The translations under genes and the position numbers were made by a program. A DNA stretch of 64,000 nt, taken from Phycisphaerae bacterium (GTDB taxonomy: Bacteria; Planctomycetota; Phycisphaerae; UBA1845; PWPN01). Location of the stretch: contig JAUCQB010000119.1 of assembly GCA_030372985.1 (NCBI GenBank), forward strand, positions 1 to 64,000, in the 5' to 3' direction. Shown here piece by piece: positions 18,479 to 26,447 of the stretch. Each line of letters opens with the position of its first letter. Within the stretch, counting starts at the first letter, position 1. Below the pieces are notes generated by a model. The model made no database searches and had not been told where the DNA came from. It was given only the letters and a program-made list of their open reading frames with translations.

Positions 18479-19249
18479 CTACGCGACTACGCCGCGATCG
18501 CGCAATAAGCCCGCAAGGGTCTCCGCAACCTCCTGGACATCTCCCTCGATCATCTCCGCGTGGGCGCCGGTCTCGGGAACGGACATCCGCGAAACCGTCA
18601 CACCGGCCTCGACCGCCTCGCCGCCTGCCTCGGCCTCGTCGATTGTGGCCGACTTCATCGCCTCCATCACCTTGCTGGTCACGATGTACCGGGGCGGCTT
18701 CTCGGCGGCCTGGATGCCAAGGACGGCCGGCTTGTTCACCTCGATGTCGGCGTTCAGCCCGCCCGGGTATTCCTTGCGGGCGATGACTGTTCCGTTCCGG
18801 GCTTCGACTCTGGTGACGTAACCGATGTAGGGCAGGCCCATCTGCTCGGCGAGCAGGGCCCCCACGAATCCGTCCAGATCATCCACCGCCTGCGTTCCGG
18901 TCAGGATCAGATCGCAGGATGTCTCTTTCAAAACGTCCTGGAAGATCGAACTCAGCCTCCGGTTGCTCACTCCCTGGTCGAAACCTTCGCCGGCGATCTT
19001 GACCACCTTGTCGGCCCCCTTGGCGACGGCGGTATACAGGGTCTCATCCACGTCACCGGAGTCGATTGTCAGCACGGTGACCGTTCCGCCGTGCCGCTCC
19101 TTCAGCAGCAGGGCTTCCTCCAGAGCGTGGTCATCCAGCTCATTGGGGATCAACCGCAGGAACGATCGGTCCAGCAGCCCCGACTGAGAGTCGATCTCCA
19201 GATCTTCCACCAGGTCGGGCACGAACTTGATCAAAACAACGATATTCAT
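18479..19249 (-). CDS. etfB: Electron transfer flavoprotein beta subunit
   Basis: A 256-residue protein starting MNIVVLIKFVPD. It has the ETF-beta pattern: NELDDHALEEALLLKE, TVTVLTIDSGDVDETLYTA, the AMP-binding region DLILTGTQAVDDLDGFVGALLAE and the recognition-loop area KPAVLGIQAAEKPPRY. It heterodimerises with EtfA. It sits 11 bp after the HdrCB-like gene and abuts etfA, so the three are co-transcribed. Confidence 0.95.
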   Translation of the reverse strand: MNIVVLIKFVPDLVEDLEIDSQSGLLDRSFLRLIPNELDDHALEEALLLKERHGGTVTVLTIDSGDVDETLYTAVAKGADKVVKIAGEGFDQGVSNRRLSSIFQDVLKETSCDLILTGTQAVDDLDGFVGALLAEQMGLPYIGYVTRVEARNGTVIARKEYPGGLNADIEVNKPAVLGIQAAEKPPRYIVTSKVMEAMKSATIDEAEAGGEAVEAGVTVSRMSVPETGAHAEMIEGDVQEVAETLAGLLRDRGVVA

Positions 19250-19260
19250 CGCGCAGCCTC

Positions 19261-20454
19261 CTAGCCGAAAGCGGCTTCCGCAAGAAGTTCGACCACGTCC
19301 TTCACGACCAGCTTGCCTTCATTGCCGGTGCTCTTGACCGCGTCCTCGAATCGAGGCGTCTCGTAGGGGCAAGCGACGGCCAGCACGTCCGCGCCCGCCG
19401 CAATGGCCTCGCGCACGCGCCACTCGGACGTCCGGGTGCCCGTTTTCTCCCACGAGAAACCGTCCAGCCACATCCCCCCGCCCCCGCCCCCGCAGCAGAT
19501 GCTCAGGGCCCGGTTGTGCGACATTTCCACCAGTTCCACCCCCGGAATGGCCTGGAGAAGCTGGCGAGGCTCCTCGTAGATGTTGTTTTCATTGGCCCGG
19601 CCGAGGTAACACGGGTCATGATATGTCACCCGCATCGGCCCCCGGTTCTTCAGCCAGGAGCCCAACTGCCCGATGTGTTCGAGCAAGAACTGTGTGTGGT
19701 GCTTCACAGGGAAATTGAGCCCGAGGCGGGGATATTCGTACTTCAGAGCGTTGTACGCGTGCGGATCGGCGGTCAATATCTCCTTGAACGTGTATTTGGC
19801 CATGGCCTTGGCGTTCTTGCGGGCGAGCAGCTCAAACAGGCCCCACTCGCCGGTGAACGCCTGCGTGTCCCCGTCGCTGCTCTCCTCCGGGCCAAGGATG
19901 CCGAAATTCACCCTGAGCACGTGCAGGACCTTGGCCATCGCCTTGGTGACCAACTGGACGCGTGGGTGATAGGAGCCGTAATCGCCGACGAACCACAACA
20001 CGTCTACGGGTTCCTTGTGGTTGGCCAGTATCGGCACCGGCACGGTGAAATCCTTGGTCCAGTCGGCCCGCTTCCGCGGCGACTCGCCGAGGGCGTTGCC
20101 GTAACGGCGGGAGTTGCTCAGTGCGGTCTGCAGCTCCTGCGGGATGCTCCCGCCGACGAGCATTTCCGTCTTCAGCGTTGCCAGCAGCCCCCGGGTCAGC
20201 GGGATCTTGACCGGGCAGACGCTGGCGCAGGCAAAGCAGGAGACACACAGCCAGATGGTGTCGCTCTCCAGCACCCCGTGCCAGTCGTCGGCCCGAAGGG
20301 CCGCGATCAGCGACCGGGGCGGGTGGTCCATCGCAAAGCCGTATGGACAAATGCCACTGCATGTCCCACACTGGAGACACTTGCGGATGTATTCGCCGTC
20401 GGGGGTAGCCCTGATCACCTTGTCGAGAAACTCGAATGAGGTCATGACCGACAT
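19261..20454 (-). CDS. HdrC-HdrB-like fusion Fe-S protein (soluble)
   Basis: About 397 residues from MSVMTSFEFLDK (20454, GAGGTG upstream); the ORF-track start at 20553 adds a non-homologous leader. An HdrC-like N-terminus with two [4Fe-4S] motifs (CLQCGTCSGICP, CVSCFACASVCP) is joined to an HdrB/HdrD-like C-terminus with one recognisable CCG domain (HDPCYLGRANENN, SICCGGGGGG). The first CCG domain is cysteine-free (WFVGDYGSY, TADPHAYNALKYEYP), and the last CxxC reads CPYE. It is the first gene of the operon and has no membrane segment. It may take the HdrBC place beside HdrA or connect HdrA with ETF. Its acceptor is unknown, and loss of the first CCG site argues against ordinary CoM-S-S-CoB-type reduction. 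Confidence 0.9.
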   Translation of the reverse strand: MSVMTSFEFLDKVIRATPDGEYIRKCLQCGTCSGICPYGFAMDHPPRSLIAALRADDWHGVLESDTIWLCVSCFACASVCPVKIPLTRGLLATLKTEMLVGGSIPQELQTALSNSRRYGNALGESPRKRADWTKDFTVPVPILANHKEPVDVLWFVGDYGSYHPRVQLVTKAMAKVLHVLRVNFGILGPEESSDGDTQAFTGEWGLFELLARKNAKAMAKYTFKEILTADPHAYNALKYEYPRLGLNFPVKHHTQFLLEHIGQLGSWLKNRGPMRVTYHDPCYLGRANENNIYEEPRQLLQAIPGVELVEMSHNRALSICCGGGGGGMWLDGFSWEKTGTRTSEWRVREAIAAGADVLAVACPYETPRFEDAVKSTGNEGKLVVKDVVELLAEAAFG

Positions 20455-21183
20455 GTTGGGACACCTCGCGTTTGGAGAAGCTGCATCCCCTCCCGATGAT
20501 GGACGGATCGCGTTTTGCGCACGGAAACCCGCTCTTTCCGACTGCGCGGGCAATAACAGCGACAGCGGGGCGCCGCGCCGACCGGAACTGACTGGCCACC
20601 CGATTGACGCGCTTCGGGCCTGCCCCGCTGTCGTTTACAGGATGTCGCGCGAAGGCTTCCCGAAGCGGGGCGTCGATGGCCAGTCTCCGCCCGGCGGATT
20701 TCAGTCCCGCGGCCAGTCCCCGGTTCATGAATCCACGATGAAACGCATCGCGCACAGCCTGTCGTTCGCCACGACTGCTGAGGTCTGTGAGGTGAACCAC
20801 ACGGTATCGAGAGCCGGTGGTGAAGCCGGCTGCATGAGGCGCGCACATTCCACGTAGCCATGGGGTGGCCTCCCACAGCTTCGACCGGACGGTGTGCAGG
20901 TCGAGAGCCCGAAATCTCTGTATCTGTATCAGCAGGCGCACTTGCGCAAGCGCAGTCATTCACTGCGCCGCACAAGGCCTGTCAACCAAGTTGTTATCAA
21001 GACTCTTCGCTCGAAATGACGCGACGGTGTTCTCGGAGCCCTTTTGTTTGACCCGGGGCACGTGGTCTCCGGCCGGGTCAAAACCTGCGCTCGTGAAATC
21101 TTTCACAAATATACGTCGGAAATCTCAGTGTGTCAAGTCTCGGACCATAGCATCTTTCAGCCATTCTTCTCAGTGCCGGCTCG
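20455..21183. other. Intergenic region, presumed promoter of the Hdr-Etf-Mvh operon
   Basis: 729 bp between the operon start and the stop of the pseudopilin gene, both leftward. The ORFs listed are shadows. A perfect hairpin GCGCAGT-CATTC-ACTGCGC (20950-20968) stands next to the palindrome CTTGCGCAAG (20941-20950). Either could be part of a terminator for the upstream gene or a regulator site for the operon. I see no clear sigma-70 boxes. Confidence 0.4.
20941..20968. repeat. Palindrome plus hairpin upstream of Hdr-Mvh operon
   Basis: CTTGCGCAAG is a perfect 10-bp palindrome. It is followed, with a shared base, by GCGCAGT/ACTGCGC, a 7-bp stem with the 5-nt loop CATTC. There is no T-run. Confidence 0.5.
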
Positions 21184-22083
21184 CTACATGGGCCCGCCCG
21201 CGGCAAGCCACTCGGCGTACCTGCACCTGTTCGCTTTCTTGTTGAACCTGATCGCATCGACCAGGCTGATATGTCCATCGAAGTAAAGCAGGTGTGAGCG
21301 ATTCTGGTGCCAGACGCTGACGTAATCCTGCCAGCCGAGGCCCATGTCACCGTCGATGAAGCCGCTATATCCGTCGTTGAGCATGCTCTCCAGGTTGGGC
21401 GGGCTGGGCGCCCAGGTGGCCGGATCATCGTAGTTCTGAAACTCCTCGTACATCATCGCGAGCCGGCTCGGCGTGGCGTTCAGACGCTTGCCTCCGTAGG
21501 TCCAGCTTTTAGGCAGCTTGTCGGGATCGATGAAATCCGAGCGATACAGCGGTGGGCGCGAACCGTTATTGATTCTGTCGGCCTCGGCCCCGATGTGGGC
21601 GGCATAGAACTGGTGGGGATGAATCAGACGCACATAGCTGTGTATCGGTTTACTGCCTCGGAACACCCCGCCAGCCGTCTGGCCGCTGCCGATCGACGCG
21701 CCCCTGCGACTGAGCGTGTCGTCCGGGCAGAAGTAGGCCTGCGGATTCTTGACGTACCTGAAAATGTGGCCGAACCTGACCCACTGGGCGGAGTCTGCCG
21801 GGCGCGATCCGTCCTTGTACAGGGATGGAAACCAGTTGGTCATCTCGCCACCGATGCCGTCCCAGAGCCACCAGTCCGGATCAGGGAAATGCTGTCTGTG
21901 GTCCACCGCGTAAAAAGCGTGTCCCTTGTACATGGTGTCCAGGTTCGTCTTGCAGATCGTGATTTTCGCGACCTGTCTGGCCCGGTTTAACGAGGGCAGC
22001 AGAATGGCGACCAACAGCGCGATGATGGCCACGACCACCAACACCTCAATCAGCGTGAAAGCGTTCCTGGCTCTTGAGCACAT
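21184..22083 (-). CDS. Type IV pseudopilin-like protein (planctomycete prepilin-type N-terminus)
   Basis: A 299-residue protein. A short leader ends before the prepilin motif [26 protein letters not shown], the class III signal and membrane helix cut by prepilin peptidase. A large extracytoplasmic domain rich in aromatic residues follows, and near the C-terminus comes [14 protein letters not shown], the H/DG motif seen in the many DUF1559-like proteins of planctomycetes. A GAGGTGAG ribosome-binding site precedes the ATG. It is probably one of the large family of secreted pseudopilin-like surface proteins; its specific role is unknown. Confidence 0.9.
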   Translation of the reverse strand: MCSRARNAFTLIEVLVVVAIIALLVAILLPSLNRARQVAKITICKTNLDTMYKGHAFYAVDHRQHFPDPDWWLWDGIGGEMTNWFPSLYKDGSRPADSAQWVRFGHIFRYVKNPQAYFCPDDTLSRRGASIGSGQTAGGVFRGSKPIHSYVRLIHPHQFYAAHIGAEADRINNGSRPPLYRSDFIDPDKLPKSWTYGGKRLNATPSRLAMMYEEFQNYDDPATWAPSPPNLESMLNDGYSGFIDGDMGLGWQDYVSVWHQNRSHLLYFDGHISLVDAIRFNKKANRCRYAEWLAAGGPM

Positions 22084-22627
22084 GCTCTCACCTCGATTTC
22101 GCGGTGCTTCCTGTCCGTTCTATCCTCTCGCACACGCGACAGGACAATCTCACAGCCCGGGCGAGGTCCGCCTTGATGGCATGCCCCTTGCTGAGCAGCA
22201 CCCGCAGAAGCCTTCTCTGATTGAGCAATCGAAAATCGCCGGCGTTGGCCACGTTATGGTCCCCAAGGCAGACCGCCTTTTTGCGGGCCGCAACCGGAAC
22301 GTACTGCGATCCAGAAAGCTGCGCGCAGGCGGCACACATCTCTGGCCGCAAGGTTCTGAAAGGCTGTCCAACCATCCCGGCACCGGCCCGGACTCAATGT
22401 GCCCCGACTTGCGCTCAACAAACTCGCCAAACCATGTTAACATCCGCCCCGGCTGGATGCAAAGCCTTTGTGCAGGGAAACTGATTGAGGAACTCTGACA
22501 GTACTTATGGGAGCGGCTGTCAGTCAGAACCGGCAAGATGCCGGCCCCATACAGGTTCGGGTTGGAGTTCAGTCGTACGCTTGCTGGGCGGTTGGACATC
22601 ACGAAAGCCGGAAATGAGGCGTGCGTT
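22084..22627. other. Divergent intergenic region
   Basis: 544 bp between the leftward pseudopilin gene and the rightward symporter gene. The ORFs listed are unconvincing. It must hold promoters for both, but no strong boxes stand out. Confidence 0.35.
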
Positions 22628-24406
22628 ATGCATATGTTGGATTGGATTGTCATTGGTCTGTACTTCGTGATCCTGCTGGGTCTGGCGTGGTGGGTGATCC
22701 TCCGCACCAAGAACACCGCCGACGATTACTTCCTGGCCGGCCGGCACCTGGGGTGGTTTGTCATCGGGGCCTCCATTTTCGCATGCAACATCGGCTCGGA
22801 GCACCTGGTCGGCCTTGCCGGCTCGGGCGCGACCGACGGGGTGACGCTGGCCCACTATGAGCTGCACGCCTGGTGCGTACTCGTGCTCGCTTGGGTTTTC
22901 GTGCCGTTTTATGCCCGATCGAAAGTCTTCACCACGCCCGAGTTCCTGGAGAAACGTTTCTCGCCCAAGAATCGTCTGCTGTTGTCTCTGATCTCCCTGT
23001 TTGCCTATGTGCTCACCAAGATCGCGGTCGGCATCTTCGCCGGCGGCGTCGTCTACAGCGCCTTGCTGCCCGACGCGAGTGTGGACATTGGGGGCATTCA
23101 TCTGGACAGTTTCTGGGTCGGGTCCATTCTGGTCGTCCTGCTCACCGGCATCTACACCGTTCTGGGCGGGATGCGTGCCGTCGCCTATACCGAGGCCCTC
23201 CAGACGTTCATCCTCATTCTCGGCTCGGCCGCGGTGACCTTCTTCGGACTCAAGGCCATCGGCGGCTGGGGGCAGTTGCGCGAGGTCTGCGGTTCGGAGA
23301 CGTTCAACCTCTGGAAGCCTCTGGTGCCTCCCGGCGTCGAGGCCACCTGGTCGCCGGTCGAAGTCAAGGACGCTGCCGGCCAGGTCGTCAAGCAGGCCTG
23401 GTATTTCAACACGAATTATCCCTGGATCGGCATGCTGTTCTGTGCCCCGATTGTGGGGCTGTGGTATTGGTGTACGGACCAGTACATCGTTCAGCGGGCA
23501 TTGGCCGCCCCAAACGAGACCCAGGCCCGCCGTGGTGCCATTTTCGCCGGTGTGCTGAAGCTGCTGCCGGTGTTCCTGTTCATCGTTCCCGGCATTATCT
23601 GTTTCGCCTTGGCCAAGAGCGGCATGCACGGGTTGCACGACGACCTCTACACCGACGGCCAGTTGGATCGCCTCAAGGCCCAGGCGGCGTATCCGTTGCT
23701 CGTGCAGCACATTCTGCCCGTGGGCGTTCGTGGGCTGGTGGTCGCCGGGTTGCTGGCCGCGCTGATGAGTTCGCTGGCGGGTGTCTTCAATGCCTCTTCC
23801 ACTCTGTTCACCATCGATTTCTACAGCAAGTTCCGGCCGAAGGCTTCGCAGGCCGAGCTTGTCTGGGTCGGACGCATGGCTACGGTCGCGATGGTGCTGA
23901 TCAGCCTCATCTGGATCCCGGTGGTACGCGGGCAAAAGGGATTGTACGACTATCTGCAGACGGTCCAGGCATACCTGGGACCGCCGATTTTCGCGGTGTT
24001 CTTCCTGGGTGTCTTCTTCCGGCGGTTGAACGCGTCCGGCTGTCTGGCGGCCCTGGTTGTCGGCTTTGCCCTGGGCGTTTTTCGCTTGGCGATTGACACC
24101 CCGGTGGCTCTCAAGCTGGCGGGTTTCGAGAATGGTTATCCGAGCGGTTCACTCTTCTGGATCGTCAACAAGATGAATTTCCAGTACTACAGCGTGATCA
24201 TCTTCGTGGTCAGCGCGTTGGTTATGACGCTGGTCAGCTACGCCACGCGCGCGCCGGATTATGAGCGTATTCGCGGCCTCACCTACGGGACGATCACCGA
24301 GGGCGACCGCCTCGAGACCCGGCGCAGCTACAATTGGCGCGATATCGCCAGCACGGCGTTGGTCCTGTGCGTGATTCTCGCCGCTTATTTGTATTTCAAT
24401 GGATAA
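22628..24406 (+). CDS. Sodium:solute symporter (SSS family), sugar-type
   Basis: A 592-residue integral membrane protein from MHMLDWIVIGLYF. It has about 13-14 TM helices, with SSS features TADDYFLAGRHLGWFVIGAS (TM2 region) and IFACNIGSEHLVGLAGSG, ending in a final TM (IASTALVLCVILAAYLYF). It resembles SGLT-like transporters. It would import a sugar or related solute with Na+. The longer ORF start at 22538 lies before any recognisable SSS sequence; GAGG upstream supports 22628. It stands alone, so the substrate cannot be deduced. Confidence 0.93.
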   Translation: MHMLDWIVIGLYFVILLGLAWWVILRTKNTADDYFLAGRHLGWFVIGASIFACNIGSEHLVGLAGSGATDGVTLAHYELHAWCVLVLAWVFVPFYARSKVFTTPEFLEKRFSPKNRLLLSLISLFAYVLTKIAVGIFAGGVVYSALLPDASVDIGGIHLDSFWVGSILVVLLTGIYTVLGGMRAVAYTEALQTFILILGSAAVTFFGLKAIGGWGQLREVCGSETFNLWKPLVPPGVEATWSPVEVKDAAGQVVKQAWYFNTNYPWIGMLFCAPIVGLWYWCTDQYIVQRALAAPNETQARRGAIFAGVLKLLPVFLFIVPGIICFALAKSGMHGLHDDLYTDGQLDRLKAQAAYPLLVQHILPVGVRGLVVAGLLAALMSSLAGVFNASSTLFTIDFYSKFRPKASQAELVWVGRMATVAMVLISLIWIPVVRGQKGLYDYLQTVQAYLGPPIFAVFFLGVFFRRLNASGCLAALVVGFALGVFRLAIDTPVALKLAGFENGYPSGSLFWIVNKMNFQYYSVIIFVVSALVMTLVSYATRAPDYERIRGLTYGTITEGDRLETRRSYNWRDIASTALVLCVILAAYLYFNG

Positions 24407-24558
24407 TCAAAGACGCATCGAGTGACGCGACATCCAGCGCCTTCTCGCATCGCGCGGGGGCGGGTGGTTCGCCCGCGGGGCCGAAGTTGGCCACAAGGGC
24501 GTGGCAAAGCCGTGGGCCTGCGGCTCAACGGGAAAGGTTGTAGCCTCGACTGCCGCGA

Positions 24559-24753
24559 TCCGCTGGTAAGGGCGGGAATCAACCGGCTGACCACGCCGGC
24601 GATGATGAAGGGGCCTCCGGACCATGTGGCGGTCGGCACCGGCTCGCCCACGATCAGCCAGGTCGACAGTGCGTTGAGGTCGGTCTCAAGCAGGACGATC
24701 AGCGATGCCGTAGGCGCTTCCACGTGATGAAGGGCCCAGATCAACAGTACGCA
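24559..24753 (-). pseudogene. Remnant of an EamA/DMT-family permease
   Basis: Within the otherwise empty region 24407-24844 the minus strand reads ALHHVEAPTASLIVLLETDL and then GEPVPTATWSGGPFIIAGVV. This is the end of the second EamA repeat of drug/metabolite transporters, where the family has APTASLL..LEPVLNPL..WLVLGE and a final helix. There is no start, and flanking sequence in the same frame is unrelated. It looks like the decayed C-terminal stub of a lost gene. The rest of the 438-bp gap shows nothing. Confidence 0.6.
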
Positions 24754-24844
24754 GCTTACTCGCCCTTGGCTCCGGCGGAGTGACCGATTGCCGATACGAC
24801 GCAGTTGATCGAAAATACAGCGGCTGACGATACCGGAGTGAGCC

Positions 24845-26116
24845 ATGCGTATTCGTGCCGCCGTGTTGACCTGTGCTCTTCTTGTATTCTTGACCTCCGG
24901 CTTCCTTGTCGGATGCCATTCGCCCCTCGAGCGGAGAGCACAGGTAGCCCATTCCGCACCGTCTTCCGTCGCCCAGACCGAACAAGCCGGCCAGGGTCGT
25001 GTGGGTCTCATCGTAGACGTTGACGAGACCATCTCCATGACCGACTACCCGAGCCTGCTGTTCGGCAGGGGGACGGACGACTCGCGGCCTCACGAGCATG
25101 CTCGGGATGTGCTCGGCAGGCTCAACCGGCACTTCGACGTGACCTACCTGACGGCTCGCCCGCAGTGGCTTACCGGCCACACCCGCAAGTGGCTCAGAGA
25201 CAAAGGCTTTCCACCTGGCATCGTGTTGACCACTGCTCGAATGCTGGACGTGTATTGGCCGGGTGCTTTCAAGAAGCGGACGATCGCTGCGCTGCGGCGC
25301 ATCTCACCCAACATCTTGATCGGCATTGGAGACCGGCACACCGACGTGGAAGCATACGTGGCCAATGGGATGCTGGCTTTTGTTGTGAATCCCCGCCCCA
25401 GCGTCACGTACCACGAACGAGCGGTGGTCCTGAAGGACTGGGGAGCGATTGAGGCCTTTTTCGAGGAGCACGGCGGCAGCCTTCGAGAACCGGAGGCCTT
25501 GCGGGCGCGATATGGCATCGGCGGGGCGCCGCTGGATCCTTCGACGGTCCGCACTCAACCGGAGGTGGACCTGTCGCTGCTTTTCGAAATCCCCGTGCTT
25601 GTCCCCACGCTGCTGGTCGAAAGCCTCGCAAAGGCCGAAGTGTCCCACGAGCAGGCCGAGGCGAAGCGTGCTCTGGAGCAGGTGACGACACCGTTTCCGG
25701 AGGTGCTTCGGCAGGTTGCGGCCAGGTTCGGCGAGGACAAGCTGCTCAAACTGAGGCTGGCGACCGAGCGCGGCACCGCGGTTTATGTCGTGACATTTCT
25801 GCAGGAAGGCAGGGTTTGCGAAGTCAAATTGGATACAACCCTGGAGACCGTGGATAAGGCGCGAGAAGTCGTGTGGATGGTAGACCAGGACAACGCCGTC
25901 GCTGCTCGCGCAGAGGCTCGCCTCACCTTCTCTGAAGCATTGAGCCGGTCAACGACGGAGGTCGAAGGGCAGGTCTATGAGATCGAACTGGAAATGGACG
26001 ACAATCGGCCGACCTACGAGACGGCGTTGATGGGTCTGGGCAGGTTCCTCGAGATTGAAGTGGACGCTGGAACCGGCGAGGTGATTGAAATCGAGGATGA
26101 GACTGCGATCCGGTGA
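24845..26116 (+). CDS. Lipoprotein with LNS2-type HAD phosphatase domain and PepSY-like C-terminus
   Basis: A 423-residue protein. The lipobox lies at VGC (about residue 24) after a hydrophobic signal. Residues about 50-210 form a HAD-fold domain of the LNS2/lipin-like type: GLIVDVDETISMTD carries the DxDxT catalytic motif, YLTARPQWL motif II, and IGIGDRHTDVEAY the late acidic motif. The C-terminal half (about 260-423) shows two PepSY-like units, the second reading VYEIELEMDDNRPTYE. It may dephosphorylate a lipid or phospho-compound at the membrane. The combination of LNS2-like HAD with PepSY on one lipoprotein is uncommon. It is monocistronic. Confidence 0.83.
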   Translation: MRIRAAVLTCALLVFLTSGFLVGCHSPLERRAQVAHSAPSSVAQTEQAGQGRVGLIVDVDETISMTDYPSLLFGRGTDDSRPHEHARDVLGRLNRHFDVTYLTARPQWLTGHTRKWLRDKGFPPGIVLTTARMLDVYWPGAFKKRTIAALRRISPNILIGIGDRHTDVEAYVANGMLAFVVNPRPSVTYHERAVVLKDWGAIEAFFEEHGGSLREPEALRARYGIGGAPLDPSTVRTQPEVDLSLLFEIPVLVPTLLVESLAKAEVSHEQAEAKRALEQVTTPFPEVLRQVAARFGEDKLLKLRLATERGTAVYVVTFLQEGRVCEVKLDTTLETVDKAREVVWMVDQDNAVAARAEARLTFSEALSRSTTEVEGQVYEIELEMDDNRPTYETALMGLGRFLEIEVDAGTGEVIEIEDETAIR

Positions 26117-26339
26117 GCAGAGGCAGGGATCGCCAAGAGTCGCTCCTCTCTCGGGTCACAGGGCCAGCCCGCACGGGAAACCTGGCCGCCCTGACCATGC
26201 TGACGATCAATCGGTAGCGCGTGCTCTGCCTGAGAGGTAGTGCTGAGGTCGGGGCCGGCGATATGCTTGCAGTTCTGCCGTCCCTCGCGGTGGGCGGTTT
26301 CCCAAACGCAGCAATTCCGTTCGACTAGTGAACGTAACC

Positions 26340-26354
26340 TATTGATAATCAATA
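26340..26354. promoter_or_regulatory. AT-rich palindrome upstream of TetR-hemerythrin gene
   Basis: TATTGATAATCAATA is a perfect 7+1+7 palindrome in an AT-rich patch of a GC-rich genome, about 65 bp upstream of the first TGTGAA operator. Its core TTGATAATCAA recalls Fur-type half sites, but too few positions match to call one. Confidence 0.4.
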
Positions 26355-26417
26355 AACTAGAACAAACGGCGATCGGGTTGAATGCCGTTGTGGCCAAGGC
26401 GTCGGTGGAGGCCTATA

Positions 26418-26437
26418 TTGTGAATGGACATTCACAA
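26418..26437. promoter_or_regulatory. Probable TetR operator (autoregulation)
   Basis: TTGTGAATGGACATTCACAA is a perfect 9-2-9 inverted repeat ending 10 bp before the ATG at 26448. It contains the core TGTGAA-N6-TTCACA that recurs before the exporter operon at 27755-27776. The ORF-track start codon (26424) lies inside it, which argues that translation begins downstream at 26448. Confidence 0.75.
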
Positions 26438-26447
26438 CGAGGTGCCG

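Noticed and set aside
26424-26447. Longer start of the TetR-hemerythrin protein
   Set aside because: The ATG at 26424 lies in the middle of a perfect palindrome and has no ribosome-binding site; ATG 26448 has ACGAGGTG upstream and fits TetR family starts.
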